Assembly (NCBI RefSeq): GCF_030295385.1
Contig: NZ_AP027079.1
Span: 2,542,001 to 2,606,000 of the forward strand
Source: Geothrix oryzae
GTDB taxonomy: Bacteria > Acidobacteriota > Holophagae > Holophagales > Holophagaceae
Length of the DNA stretch: 64,000 nt
Direction: 5' to 3'
Under the pieces are notes generated by a model. That model did not search any database. It saw only the letters and a program-made list of their open reading frames with translations, and was not told the origin of the DNA. Each line of letters opens with the position of its first letter. Position 1 is the first letter of the stretch. Shown here piece by piece: positions 8,533 to 16,698 of this stretch. Made by a program: the position numbers and the translations under genes.

Positions 8533-9792
8533 ATGACGGGAGACGGTGAGGAGGCAGTGCGGCGGAGCTTCCTGGCGGGCTTCATCCCCGACAGCGGTCT
8601 GCCTGTCTTTGCCCCCTCCCCGCCCGAAGAGGCCTGGGATTCTGTGCCGGCCGAAGGCCAGGCCTATCCCCGGCTCTCTCTGGAATTCTGGACCTCGAAG
8701 CAGCGCCAGGCCGCCAACCTGCATGAAATTTCTTACCGCGCCTGCTACAAGCCCCAGCTGCCCCGGCACTTCATCGAGCGCCTCACCCAGCCCGGCGACC
8801 GCGTCTATGATCCCTTCAGCGGCCGCGGCACCACGGCCCTGGAGGCCGCCCTGCTGGGACGCCGGGTCGCCGCCAACGATGTGAACCCGCTGTCCCGGAT
8901 GTTGGCGGAACCGCGCCTGACGCCGCCGGATCCCATGGCCGTGGCCAAACGCCTGGAGGCCATCCCACGCACGGGTGCGGAGGATGGGCTGGACCTCGGC
9001 ATGTTCTTCCATCCCGACACCGCCGCCGAGATCCGGGGCCTTCGCCACTGGTGCCTGGATCGCGCGGCCAGCGGCGGGCTGGATGCTCTCGACACCTGGA
9101 TCCGCATGGTGGCCACCAATCGCCTCACAGGCCACAGCCCGGGATTCTTCTCCGTCTACACGCTGCCCCCCAACCAGGCGCTCACGGCAGAGAAGCAGCG
9201 CCAGATCAATCTCCAGCGCGACCAGACCCCGCCCTACCGCGACACCCACGCCCTCATCCTGCGGAAGACCCGGCAGCTGCTCACGCGCCTGGAGCCCGCC
9301 CAGCGGCGGAACCTGGCCGCTGCCGCCCTGGATGCCCGCTTCCTCACCGGGGATGCCCGCCAGACCCGGGAGCTGCCGGAGGCCTCAGTGGCCCTCACCG
9401 TCACCTCCCCACCCTTCCTGGATGTGGTGGACTACGCCGGTGACAACTGGCTGCGCTGCTGGTTCAACGGCCTGGATGCCCAGGCCATCAGCCAGAGCAT
9501 CAGCACCCCCCGCTCGGTGGAGGCCTGGTCCGAGGCCATGGCCGAGGTCTTCATGGAACTGCACCGCCTCACCCGGCCCGGCGGCTTCGTGGCCTTCGAG
9601 GTGGGCGAGATCCGCGGCGGGAAGGTCAAGCTGGACGAGGTCGTGCTGCCCCTGGGCCTGCGGGCGGGCTTCCGCGCCCACGGCGTGCTGGTGAACAGCC
9701 AGGTCTTCACCAAGACCGCGCACATCTGGGGCGTGGGCAACAACGCCAAGGGCACCAACAGCAACCGCATCGTCCTGTTCGAGCGGGCCTGA
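8533..9792 (+). CDS. Solitary DNA methyltransferase (amino-methyltransferase, probably cytosine-N4)
   Basis: The 419-residue protein has the AdoMet-binding motif DPFSGRGTT (residues 93-101) and the catalytic motif TSPPF (291-295). The S-P-P-F/Y form is typical of cytosine-N4 methyltransferases, D-P-P-Y of adenine-N6. Motif I comes before the catalytic motif with about 190 residues between them, which may hold the target-recognition part. The ATG at 8533 was chosen because the preceding frame overlaps the divergent kinase start region. No restriction endonuclease gene adjoins it, so it looks like an orphan methylase. The recognition site cannot be read from sequence. Confidence 0.8.
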   Translation: MTGDGEEAVRRSFLAGFIPDSGLPVFAPSPPEEAWDSVPAEGQAYPRLSLEFWTSKQRQAANLHEISYRACYKPQLPRHFIERLTQPGDRVYDPFSGRGTTALEAALLGRRVAANDVNPLSRMLAEPRLTPPDPMAVAKRLEAIPRTGAEDGLDLGMFFHPDTAAEIRGLRHWCLDRAASGGLDALDTWIRMVATNRLTGHSPGFFSVYTLPPNQALTAEKQRQINLQRDQTPPYRDTHALILRKTRQLLTRLEPAQRRNLAAAALDARFLTGDARQTRELPEASVALTVTSPPFLDVVDYAGDNWLRCWFNGLDAQAISQSISTPRSVEAWSEAMAEVFMELHRLTRPGGFVAFEVGEIRGGKVKLDEVVLPLGLRAGFRAHGVLVNSQVFTKTAHIWGVGNNAKGTNSNRIVLFERA

Positions 9793-9817
9793 CCCCATCC
9801 GCCGGGAAACCGAAGTG

Positions 9818-9846
9818 GCCCGGGTGCGACTTGACCGCGCCCGGGC
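9818..9846. terminator. Possible bidirectional hairpin between convergent genes
   Basis: A GCCCGGG / CCCGGGC inverted repeat (9818-9824 and 9840-9846) with a 15-base loop lies between the convergent methyltransferase and OmpW genes. There is no T-run, so a role as an intrinsic terminator is only suggested by position. Confidence 0.3.
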
Positions 9847-9867
9847 TTGCCCCGTCATCGGGTGGGA

Positions 9868-10494
9868 TCAGAACCGGTAGCCGACTCCCACGCCGAAGAG
9901 GAACGGGTCGACCTTCACCCCGGTGACCTTGGCCCCGGCAGCGGTCTTCACATCGCTGCGAATCTGCGCGTACTTCACATCGACATTGATGAAGCACTGC
10001 CGGGCCACCTTGAAATCCACCCCCACCTGGGCCGCAGGACCCACGCTCGTCTTGTCCAGATCCAGGGCGCCGTCCGCCAGCTTCACATCCGAGATCAGGG
10101 TGAGGTTCAGGCCCAGGCCCACATAGGGATCCACCGTCTGGCCCGGGAGGAAGTGCCACTGGGCCGTGAGGGTGGGAGGCAGCTCCTTGAAGGTGCCGAT
10201 CTTCGCCCCGCCCAGGGTGACATCGTGCTTCTGGGGCACGGTGAGCACCAGCTCCGCGGCGAGGTTCTTCGTGAAGAAGTAGCTGATGTCCACCTCCGGG
10301 ATGGTCTTCGAGCTGACATGGATGGCATCCGCCGGCAGCCCGGCGGCCGCGTCGGACTTGTCGGCGGGCTGGAGGGAGACGGCGCGCAGGCGCACCATCC
10401 ACGGACTTTCCTGGCGCGGGCCCTCCTGGGCCTGGAGCGGGGCAGAGCTCAGCAGTCCGGCGGCCAGGGCCACCGGCAGGACGAAGGACTTCAT
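9868..10494 (-). CDS. OmpW-family outer membrane protein
   Basis: The ATG at 10494 gives 208 residues with a signal peptide (MKSFVLPVALAAGLLSSAPLQAQ). The body is rich in alternating hydrophobic beta strands and ends in GVGVGYRF with a C-terminal Phe, as outer-membrane barrels do. Phrases such as PEVDISYFFTKNLAAELVLT, PPTLTAQWHFLP and DPYVGLGLNLT match OmpW, an eight-stranded barrel for small hydrophobic molecules. It lies downstream of cydB on the same strand with a gap of about 100 bp, so it could be the tail of that operon or separate. Confidence 0.85.
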   Translation of the reverse strand: MKSFVLPVALAAGLLSSAPLQAQEGPRQESPWMVRLRAVSLQPADKSDAAAGLPADAIHVSSKTIPEVDISYFFTKNLAAELVLTVPQKHDVTLGGAKIGTFKELPPTLTAQWHFLPGQTVDPYVGLGLNLTLISDVKLADGALDLDKTSVGPAAQVGVDFKVARQCFINVDVKYAQIRSDVKTAAGAKVTGVKVDPFLFGVGVGYRF

Positions 10495-10595
10495 GGGACA
10501 TCTCCTTGGCATCGCCCCGGAAGCGGGGCATGGGACACAAAGGCCCCCCACCCCACCATGGGGCGGGGAGCCGGTTCACGCGCGATGGATTCAGG

Positions 10596-11621
10596 TCAGT
10601 ACGCGGGTCCGCGAGAGATGCTCTCGGCCGTCACCGTGTCCCGGAAGGTCAGGTACACCCACAGCTGGTAGCCGATCACCACGGGCAGGAAGCAGAGCAC
10701 CACGCCCAGCATGATCTTGAGCGTCAGGGGGCTGGAGGCGGCGTTGAAGGCCGTCACCGAGGCCGCGGGGTCCAGGCTGGAGGGCAGCAGGTTCGGGAAG
10801 AGCCCCGCCACGCCGAAGAGCACCGCGCCCAGGATGAGAGCCGAGGAGGCGAACCAGGCCTTCCACCAAGCGCCCTGCGCCGCGAAGACCCGCGTCAGCA
10901 GTAGGCCCGCCACGGCCAGCAGGGGCAGGACGAGGAGGGCGGGCTTGGCCAGCACATTCTGCCAGAGCCGCGTGCTGAACCAGGTCAGGGCCAGGAAGGC
11001 CACGGCCGCGACGGCCTCGACCAGCCAGAGGGATGTGGCCATGCGGCCGGCCCGGGCCTGAAGCTCGCCCTCGGTGCGGGTGGTCAGCCACAGGGCGCCG
11101 TGGACCGCGAAGATCAGCACGAAGAGCGCGCCGCCCAGCAGGCCGTAGGGGTTGAGCAGCGTGAACAGGTTGCCGTGGAAGAGGCCCGCGGCGTCCAGGG
11201 GCAGGCCCTTGAAGATGTTGGCGAAGGCCACCCCCAGCAGCAGCGCGGGTAGGAAGGAGCCCACGACGAGGCAGGCGTCCCAGGTGGCGCGCCAGCGGGC
11301 GCTGTCCACCTTGCCCCGGAACTCGAAGGCCACGCCCCGCAGGATCAGCGCGAAGAGCAGCAGCATCAGCGGCGTGTAGAGGCCCGAGAACATGATGGCG
11401 TAGGCCCTCGGGAAGGCCGCGAAGGTCACGCCGCCCGCCGTGATGAGCCACACCTCGTTGCCATCCCAGAAAGGCCCCATGGCGTTCACGAGGATGCGCT
11501 TCTCGGTCTCGTCCTTCGCCAGGAAGGGAAACAGCGTGCCCAGGCCCAGGTCGAAGCCGTCGAGCATGAAGTAGACGGCCCAGGCCACGCCCCAGATCAC
11601 GAACCAGATGGATTCCAGCAT
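10596..11621 (-). CDS. cydB: Cytochrome bd ubiquinol oxidase subunit II
   Basis: Subunit II of the cytochrome bd terminal oxidase in the inner membrane. The 341-residue protein has eight to nine hydrophobic segments and the CydB N-terminal signature WFVIWGVAWAVYFMLDGFDLG, followed by GPFWDGNEVWLITAGG. The start ATG at 11621 was chosen because GGGAGG precedes it; an in-frame ATG 15 bases earlier lacks one. It begins 11 bp after the cydA stop. With CydA it makes the high-affinity oxidase used at low oxygen, which fits a facultative or microaerobic organism. Confidence 0.95.
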   Translation of the reverse strand: MLESIWFVIWGVAWAVYFMLDGFDLGLGTLFPFLAKDETEKRILVNAMGPFWDGNEVWLITAGGVTFAAFPRAYAIMFSGLYTPLMLLLFALILRGVAFEFRGKVDSARWRATWDACLVVGSFLPALLLGVAFANIFKGLPLDAAGLFHGNLFTLLNPYGLLGGALFVLIFAVHGALWLTTRTEGELQARAGRMATSLWLVEAVAAVAFLALTWFSTRLWQNVLAKPALLVLPLLAVAGLLLTRVFAAQGAWWKAWFASSALILGAVLFGVAGLFPNLLPSSLDPAASVTAFNAASSPLTLKIMLGVVLCFLPVVIGYQLWVYLTFRDTVTAESISRGPAY

Positions 11622-11632
11622 GGTCGCCTCCC

Positions 11633-12952
11633 TCACTTCGCGGCCGCGGCGGCGGCATCAGGGCCCTTGCGGGCGAATGTGAACAGCAGGTAGAAGTCCA
11701 CGGCGCCCAGCAGCGCATAGACCAGGAAGAAGGCCGCCAGCGAGGTCCCCACCTGCGAGGCCGCCAGGGGCGAGGCCGCGTCCGAGGTCTTCATCAGGCC
11801 GTAGACGATCCAGGGCTGCCGGCCCAGCTCCGCGATGGTCCAGCCCAGCTCGTTGGCCAGGTAGGGCAGCGGGATGAGCCAGGGCAGCACCTTCAGGAAC
11901 CGCGTCTGGTCTTCAATGCGGTCGCGCTTCAGCCAGGCCCAGAAGCCCAGCGCCAGGAAGAGCACGCCCAGGCCCACCATGGCGCGGAAGCTCAGAAACA
12001 CAGGCAGCACCGGGGGCCGCTCCGAGGCGGGGTAGTCCTTCAGGCCCTTCACCTCGCCGCCGGCCGAGTAGGTGGCCAGCAGGCTGAGGCCGCTGGGCAC
12101 GGAGAGCGACTGCACGGCGTTGCGCTCGTTGGCCGCGTCGGGCCAGGCCAGCAGGTGCATGGGTACATTCCGGCCGGTCTCCCAGTGGGCCTCCATGGCC
12201 GCCAGCTTGGTGGGCTGGGTGGTGCTGAGGATCTCGGCGTTCATGTGGCCCTGGGCCATCTCGAAGAGGGCGAAGATCAGCGTCCAGGCCGCCGCCAGGC
12301 GGAAGGACTTCTTGAAGAAGGTGGTCTCGCGCTTGCGGATCAGGTGCCAGGCCGAGATGCCCAGCACGAAGAAGCCCGCGGTGAGGTAGGCGCCGCCCAG
12401 GGTGTGGATGAACTCGAGGATGGCGAAGCGCTGGGTGATGACGGCGAAGAAGTCCGCCAGCTCGGCGCGGCCGTTCCGCAGCACGAAACCCGTGGGGTGC
12501 TGCATCCAGGCGTTGGCCACGAGGATCCAGAAGGCCGACAGGTTCGAGGCGATGGCCACGAGCCAGATGGCGGTGACATGGGCCTTCTTCGACAGCTTCT
12601 CCCAGCCGAAGTGCCACACGGCGATGAAGGTGGACTCCAGGAAGAAGGCCGCCGTGGCCTCGATGGCCAGCAGCGAGCCGAAGATGTCGCCCACATAGGC
12701 CGAGTAGCGCGACCAGTTCGTGCCGAACTGGAACTCCAGCGTCAGGCCCGTCACCACGCCCACGGCGAAGTTGATGAGGAAGAGCTTCCCCCAGAACTTC
12801 GCCATGCGCTTGTAGTCCTCGTCACCCGAGCGCACATACTGCGTCTCCATGAGGGCGACGAGCATGGAGAGGCCCAGGGTCAGGGGCACGAACAGGAAGT
12901 GGAAGTAGGTCGCCACCGCGAATTGCAGGCGCGACAAGGTCAAGGCGTCCAC
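11633..12952 (-). CDS. cydA: Cytochrome bd ubiquinol oxidase subunit I
   Basis: Subunit I carries haems b558, b595 and d and the quinol site. The 439-residue protein opens LSRLQFAVATYFHFLFVPLTLG, in which the first His is a haem ligand. It has the GTNWSRYSAYVGDIFGSLLAIE segment, the second His region FIHTLGGAYLTAGFFVLG and the conserved GWTIAELGRQPW near the C-terminus. Its length and the short loop after GLSLL suggest the short-Q-loop form of the enzyme. It lies between the Rrf2 regulator (43 bp upstream) and cydB, so the three genes read as one operon. Confidence 0.95.
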   Translation of the reverse strand: MDALTLSRLQFAVATYFHFLFVPLTLGLSMLVALMETQYVRSGDEDYKRMAKFWGKLFLINFAVGVVTGLTLEFQFGTNWSRYSAYVGDIFGSLLAIEATAAFFLESTFIAVWHFGWEKLSKKAHVTAIWLVAIASNLSAFWILVANAWMQHPTGFVLRNGRAELADFFAVITQRFAILEFIHTLGGAYLTAGFFVLGISAWHLIRKRETTFFKKSFRLAAAWTLIFALFEMAQGHMNAEILSTTQPTKLAAMEAHWETGRNVPMHLLAWPDAANERNAVQSLSVPSGLSLLATYSAGGEVKGLKDYPASERPPVLPVFLSFRAMVGLGVLFLALGFWAWLKRDRIEDQTRFLKVLPWLIPLPYLANELGWTIAELGRQPWIVYGLMKTSDAASPLAASQVGTSLAAFFLVYALLGAVDFYLLFTFARKGPDAAAAAAK

Positions 12953-12995
12953 GGACTCCTCCTACAGGTCTGGGTTGGGGATGGGGCTTAGGGGA

Positions 12996-13472
12996 TCAGG
13001 AACAGCTCGACGCCGCCTGGGTCCTGAGCGCCGAGTGGCAGCGCAGGTGGGCGGCGAGGTGGGTCTCCGGGGAGCGGGCCAGCGCATCGAAGCGCACGCC
13101 GGCCAGGTGGGTCTCCAGGGTGCGGGCGGCCTCGGCCCAGGCCGCCTGGATGGGGCAGCCGTGGGCCAGCGGGCAGTGGTGATGGCCGTCCAGGCACTGG
13201 TTGAGGACGATGGGGCCTTCCAGGGCGGTCACCACATCCAGGAGGGAGATCTCCGACGCGGGGCGGGCCAGGGCGATGCCGCCTCCCGTGCCCCGGGTCG
13301 TCTGGAGGATGCCCGCCTTGGCCAGGCCGCCGATGAGGCGGCGGACGAAGGGCGCGGGGAGGAGGCGGGCCTCGGCGATCTCCGCGATGGAGGCCCGCGT
13401 CCCCTCCGGCAGCGAGGCCAGGTGGAGCACCAGCCGCGCCGCGTAATCCGTCTGTCTGGAGATGCCGATCAT
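12996..13472 (-). CDS. Rrf2-family regulator with an Fe-S type cysteine cluster
   Basis: The 158-residue protein has an N-terminal winged helix-turn-helix (ISRQTDYAARLVLHLASLPEG ... IAEARLLPAPFVRRLIGGLAKAGIL) followed by GTGGGIALARP, as in Rrf2 proteins. Cys93, Cys100 and Cys106, in CLDGHHHCPLAHGC, have the spacing of the cluster ligands of IscR and NsrR. It therefore probably binds an Fe-S cluster and senses NO, oxygen or cluster status. It is the first gene of a probable Rrf2-cydA-cydB operon, so it likely controls the bd oxidase and its own promoter. The sensed signal is inference. Confidence 0.9.
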   Translation of the reverse strand: MIGISRQTDYAARLVLHLASLPEGTRASIAEIAEARLLPAPFVRRLIGGLAKAGILQTTRGTGGGIALARPASEISLLDVVTALEGPIVLNQCLDGHHHCPLAHGCPIQAAWAEAARTLETHLAGVRFDALARSPETHLAAHLRCHSALRTQAASSCS

Positions 13473-13481
13473 GGGGCCTCG

Positions 13482-13537
13482 AAGGTGACTGCGGAGATAA
13501 CATTACCTCAAGAGTCACCTTGGTCAATACCCTTGAG
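13482..13537 (-). promoter_or_regulatory. Promoter with inverted-repeat operator of the Rrf2-cydAB operon
   Basis: Just upstream of the Rrf2 start there is a perfect 9-bp inverted repeat, AAGGTGACT at 13482-13490 and AGTCACCTT at 13513-13521, with 22 bases between. A second pair, CTCAAG (13507-13512) and CTTGAG (13532-13537), overlaps it. On the minus strand a TTGACC box sits beside the distal arm and a weak TAATGT lies about 16 bases further, so the repeats bracket the core promoter. Autoregulation by the Rrf2 protein is the simplest reading. Confidence 0.55.
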
Positions 13538-13784
13538 TCATCAATTTAAGGGACCTATTTGTAGCCTGAATCCCGGGGATCGGCCCCTCGCCCCCGCGCC
13601 GATCGGGTCGAGACGAAGGGCCGCGGCCGAGGCGGGCGGGATGCGGGTCCGAAAGGCCAGCCAGGCCAAGGCTAATCGCACGGGCCGAGCTGGACGATGG
13701 GGTGTCCTGGGGCCCGCCCCGTGGATGGCATGGCGTCCGTCCAGCGATGAGGATGGGAACTGGCGCTCGGGGAGGACGGCACCG

Positions 13785-14633
13785 ATGGATCGGGACATCG
13801 CGAACAAGATCATTGATTTCATCTACACCGCCACGGGCATGAACTCGATCGTCTGCGATGTGGAGGGGACCATCGTCGCCGCCAAGATCAAGTCCCGGGT
13901 CGGCGACCTGCACGCCGGCGCGCGGAAGATGCTGCAGGAGAACCTGCCCCACATCATCATCACGGCGGCCGAAGAGGAGGCCTCGGGCGGGACCGTCCGG
14001 GCGGGCATCAACCTCCCCATCCGCCACAACGACGAGCTGATCGGCTCCATCGGCATCCCCGGCGACCCCGAGAAGACGCTGCTGGTCACCAAGATGGCCT
14101 CGGGCCTGTTCTCGAAGGAGCTCCGCGAGCGCGAGCTGCTGAGCCTGCTGCTGGGCCACGCGGCGCAGATGGACAGCGCCATCACCACCATCGTGTCCAC
14201 GGTGGAGCAGGTGAACGCCTCCCAGGCGAAGGTCTCCAGCATGGTCGACGAGGTGGAGCAGCTGGTTCAGGCCTCCTTCGAGGACATCAAGACCACCGGC
14301 GAGGTGGTGGAGACCATCCAGTCCATCGCCAGCAACACCCAGATGCTCGGCCTGAACGCGGCCATCGAGGCGGCCCACGCCAAGGAGGCCGGCCGGGGCT
14401 TCGCCATCGTGGCCGAGGCCGTGCGGAAGCTGTCCGACCAGTCCAGCGCCTCCGTCGAGGACATCAAGGTCACCCAGGCGCACCTGAACGAATCCATGGG
14501 CCGCGTGGTGGACTTCTCGAAGGACCTGACCACCCAGACCCACGAGCAGACCAGCGCGACCAATGCCATCGCCGACATGGTGCTGGACCTGAAGAAGATC
14601 AGCGAGGCCCTGATGGCCATGACCCAGTCCTGA
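13785..14633 (+). CDS. Soluble chemoreceptor with sugar-diacid recognition domain
   Basis: The ATG at 13785 (GGAGG about 10 bases upstream) gives 282 residues. Residues 1-110 resemble the sugar-diacid recognition domain of CdaR regulators (IANKIIDFIYTATGMNS ... LIGSIGIPGDPEKT). The rest is a methyl-accepting signalling domain with the hairpin tip GLNAAIEAAHAKEAGRGFA and VAEAVRKLSDQSS. There is no transmembrane segment and no HAMP domain, so it acts in the cytoplasm and would signal to a CheA/CheW complex. No che genes are in the window. The ligand class is an inference from the domain name. Confidence 0.85.
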   Translation: MDRDIANKIIDFIYTATGMNSIVCDVEGTIVAAKIKSRVGDLHAGARKMLQENLPHIIITAAEEEASGGTVRAGINLPIRHNDELIGSIGIPGDPEKTLLVTKMASGLFSKELRERELLSLLLGHAAQMDSAITTIVSTVEQVNASQAKVSSMVDEVEQLVQASFEDIKTTGEVVETIQSIASNTQMLGLNAAIEAAHAKEAGRGFAIVAEAVRKLSDQSSASVEDIKVTQAHLNESMGRVVDFSKDLTTQTHEQTSATNAIADMVLDLKKISEALMAMTQS

Positions 14634-14650
14634 ACCGGGTCTCCGCCGGT

Positions 14651-15076
14651 TCATCCTCGGCGGTAGAGCACCGCGTCCTCCCCGTCGGGGTAGTAGCCGG
14701 GCCGCCGCCCGCAGGGTTCCCAGCCGCAGGCCCGGTAGAGGCGGATGGCCGCGGCATTGGAGGGCCGCACCTCCAGGAACAGGTGGGTCAGCCCCTCCCC
14801 GGCCAGCTGCCGCTGGCAGGCCTCCAGCAGGACCTGGCCCAGGCCCTGGCCCCGGTGGGCCGGATCCACGGCGATGCGCAGCAGCTCCGCCTCCCCGGCC
14901 GCGGGCACCCGCGACCACCGGGCGAAGGCCACCTCCGGCAGCAGCCACAGGGCCTCGTGATCCGCCGGGGCCTTCCAGGCCGAGCCGAAGGCCGTGCGGT
15001 CCAGCCGCGTCACCCAGGCCGGCAGGGGCTCGCCCCCCTCTAGGTACCAGACCCCGGACTCCGGACTCTCCCTCAC
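14651..15076 (-). CDS. rimI: GNAT acetyltransferase, ribosomal-protein-alanine acetyltransferase type
   Basis: The 141-residue GNAT protein has the acetyl-CoA loop IAVDPAHRGQGLGQVLL (about residues 68-84) and the RimI-type phrase LFLEVRPSNAAAIRLYRACGWEPCGRRPGYY. RimI acetylates the N-terminal alanine of ribosomal protein S18. Its start overlaps the end of tsaB by 4 bp (ATGA), and tsaB-rimI is a classic gene pair. The call rests on the motif and this context; acetylation of other proteins is possible. Confidence 0.85.
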   Translation of the reverse strand: MRESPESGVWYLEGGEPLPAWVTRLDRTAFGSAWKAPADHEALWLLPEVAFARWSRVPAAGEAELLRIAVDPAHRGQGLGQVLLEACQRQLAGEGLTHLFLEVRPSNAAAIRLYRACGWEPCGRRPGYYPDGEDAVLYRRG

Positions 15077-15771
15077 CGCGCCACGCCCTTCCGCAGGGCC
15101 TCCGGCAGGTGGGCGGCGGCGTGGGGGAAGTTCACCTCGGCGTCGGTCTCCCGCAGGTAGAAGGGCACGAGGGGCGCTTCCGGCGGCCCCTGGGCGACGC
15201 GCCGCGCCAGGGCCACCAGGCCCGCCAGGGTGGCTTCGCCCTCATCGGCCAAGCGCATCCGCTGCGGCGCGGGCAGCACGGCCTCCACCTTGGCCGCGAA
15301 GGCCTCCGGGGCCCACCAGGGCTCGGCCCCCACGCGCTCGGGGAGGTCCGCCAGCGGGTGCTTGGCGGCGGGCTCCGTGGGGCCCTCCGCCCAGCGCTGG
15401 TGGAAGGCCTCGCTGCGCTGGCCGTCCAGCAGGATCCAGAGCGGGCCCGCCACGCCAGCCTGACGCAGCGCCTCGGCCCGCAGGGCGAAGGCGGAGAAGC
15501 CCCAGGTGGGCAGCCCCGTGAGGCCCAGGCCCTCGGCCGTGGCCACGCCGATCCGCAGGCTCGTGAAGCCGCCGGGCCCCAGGCAGGCCGCCACGCCCGA
15601 CAGGTCCATCGGCGTGCCGCCGGCCTCGGCCATCAACGATTCCAGCGCGGGGAGCAGCCGCTCGCTGTGCCCCCGCCCCACGCCCGACGCCACCCGCCGC
15701 GTCCACGCGCGATCCCCCTGGATCAGCGCCAGGTGCAGGATCTCCGTGGTGGTGTCGAGGGCGAGCAGCAT
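15073..15771 (-). CDS. tsaB: tRNA threonylcarbamoyladenosine biosynthesis protein TsaB
   Basis: TsaB is the inactive paralogue that partners TsaD in making t6A37 in tRNAs that read ANN codons. The 232-residue protein begins MLLALDTTTEILHLAL and has GHSERLLPALESLM and GVAACLGPGGFTSLRIGVATAEGL, the ASKHA-fold signatures of the family. It is translationally coupled to rimI by a 4-bp overlap. Length and motifs are normal. Confidence 0.93.
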   Translation of the reverse strand: MLLALDTTTEILHLALIQGDRAWTRRVASGVGRGHSERLLPALESLMAEAGGTPMDLSGVAACLGPGGFTSLRIGVATAEGLGLTGLPTWGFSAFALRAEALRQAGVAGPLWILLDGQRSEAFHQRWAEGPTEPAAKHPLADLPERVGAEPWWAPEAFAAKVEAVLPAPQRMRLADEGEATLAGLVALARRVAQGPPEAPLVPFYLRETDAEVNFPHAAAHLPEALRKGVAR

Positions 15772-15826
15772 GAGGCCAGTGTATCGGGCCGATGGCGTCC
15801 ACGGCTTCTGGCGACCTCCGGCCCTG

Positions 15827-16228
15827 CTAGGCCTCCAGGCCCCGCTGCCGCATGAAGGCGCCCAGGTCCTGATCCTGACGCAGGATGTGCTCCACCAGCC
15901 AGGTCTCGAGGAAGGCCAGCACGGCCTCCGTCACCCGGGCGCGGCCGGCGCGGAAGTCCGCCAGCAGGTCGCTCAGCTGCAGGGTCAGCTCCGCGTGGGC
16001 CGCGAAGTGGGCCGAGGCCCGGGGATAGCCCGCCCGGATCATCAGGGCCTCCTCGGAACTGAAGTGGGTGACCGCGTAGTCCCGCAGGAAGGCCAGGATC
16101 TTCCCGATCTCCTCCCGGTCCTTCCCCTGATCCAGCGCGGCGTGCAGCCGGTTCACCGCGTCCACCAGCGAGCGGTGCTCCGCGTCGATCTGATCCTGGC
16201 CGGTGACCAGTTCGGGTTGCCATTCCAT
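15827..16228 (-). CDS. Bacteriohemerythrin
   Basis: The 133-residue protein is a stand-alone hemerythrin domain, a four-helix bundle with a non-haem di-iron site that binds oxygen. The iron ligand motifs are visible in order: DAEHRSLVDAVNRLH, HFSSEEALM, HAELTLQL and HILRQDQDLG. The ATG at 16228 gives the typical start MEWQPELVTGQDQID. An upstream in-frame ATG adds an uncharacteristic 25 residues. It may store or deliver oxygen or sense it. It is monocistronic, between tsaB and rpmB on the same strand. Confidence 0.9.
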   Translation of the reverse strand: MEWQPELVTGQDQIDAEHRSLVDAVNRLHAALDQGKDREEIGKILAFLRDYAVTHFSSEEALMIRAGYPRASAHFAAHAELTLQLSDLLADFRAGRARVTEAVLAFLETWLVEHILRQDQDLGAFMRQRGLEA

Positions 16229-16327
16229 GTAGCCCAAGGACTGCTCCGGGAGATCCTGCGAACCGAGGGGTCCCGCGGCTTCACGGGCGTCAGACCGGCC
16301 CACCCGCTCCCAGCGGGCTGGCCACAG

Positions 16328-16355
16328 AAAAAGGCGGCCGCTGGGGCCGCCTTTT
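16328..16355 (-). terminator. Intrinsic terminator of rpmB
   Basis: On the minus strand a GC-rich stem (AAAAGGCGGCC / GGCCGCCTTTT, arms 16329-16339 and 16345-16355) with a 5-base loop is followed by a run of T. It sits about 20 bp after the rpmB stop. Confidence 0.8.
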
Positions 16356-16372
16356 CGATTTGGAGCTCCGGC

Positions 16373-16564
16373 CTAGCAGGCCTTGAGGACCTTGCCCGCC
16401 TGGATGCAGGAGGTGCAGACGCGCAGGCGCTTGGGGGCGCCGCCCACCAGGGCGCGGACGCGCTGGATGTTCGGGTTCCAGCGACGCTTGGTCACATTGT
16501 TGGAGTGGGAGACATTGTTCCCGAACTGGGGCTTCTTACCGCAGATTTCGCACTGACGAGACAT
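16373..16564 (-). CDS. rpmB: 50S ribosomal protein L28
   Basis: The 63-residue product starting at the ATG at 16564 is a zinc-type L28: [20 protein letters not shown], then [15 protein letters not shown] and a second cysteine pair [10 protein letters not shown]. The two CxxC pairs bind zinc. The protein is part of the large ribosomal subunit. It stands alone, ends in a good terminator, and is divergent from dprA. Confidence 0.97.
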   Translation of the reverse strand: MSRQCEICGKKPQFGNNVSHSNNVTKRRWNPNIQRVRALVGGAPKRLRVCTSCIQAGKVLKAC

Positions 16565-16698
16565 GGGAACCTCACGAACCAAAGGTGAAAACAGCCAAGA
16601 GAACCAGTGTAGCCAAGCGGTTCCATAACGCAAGGGGAAAGCCCTTGCGCGGGACCAGTCTCCTTGCCCAGGATAGCCACACTCCCCCCGGAATCCCC

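Noticed and set aside
10549-10580. G/C hairpin between cydB and OmpW as a terminator
   Set aside because: Short stem with no T-run; it could be chance in such G+C-rich DNA.
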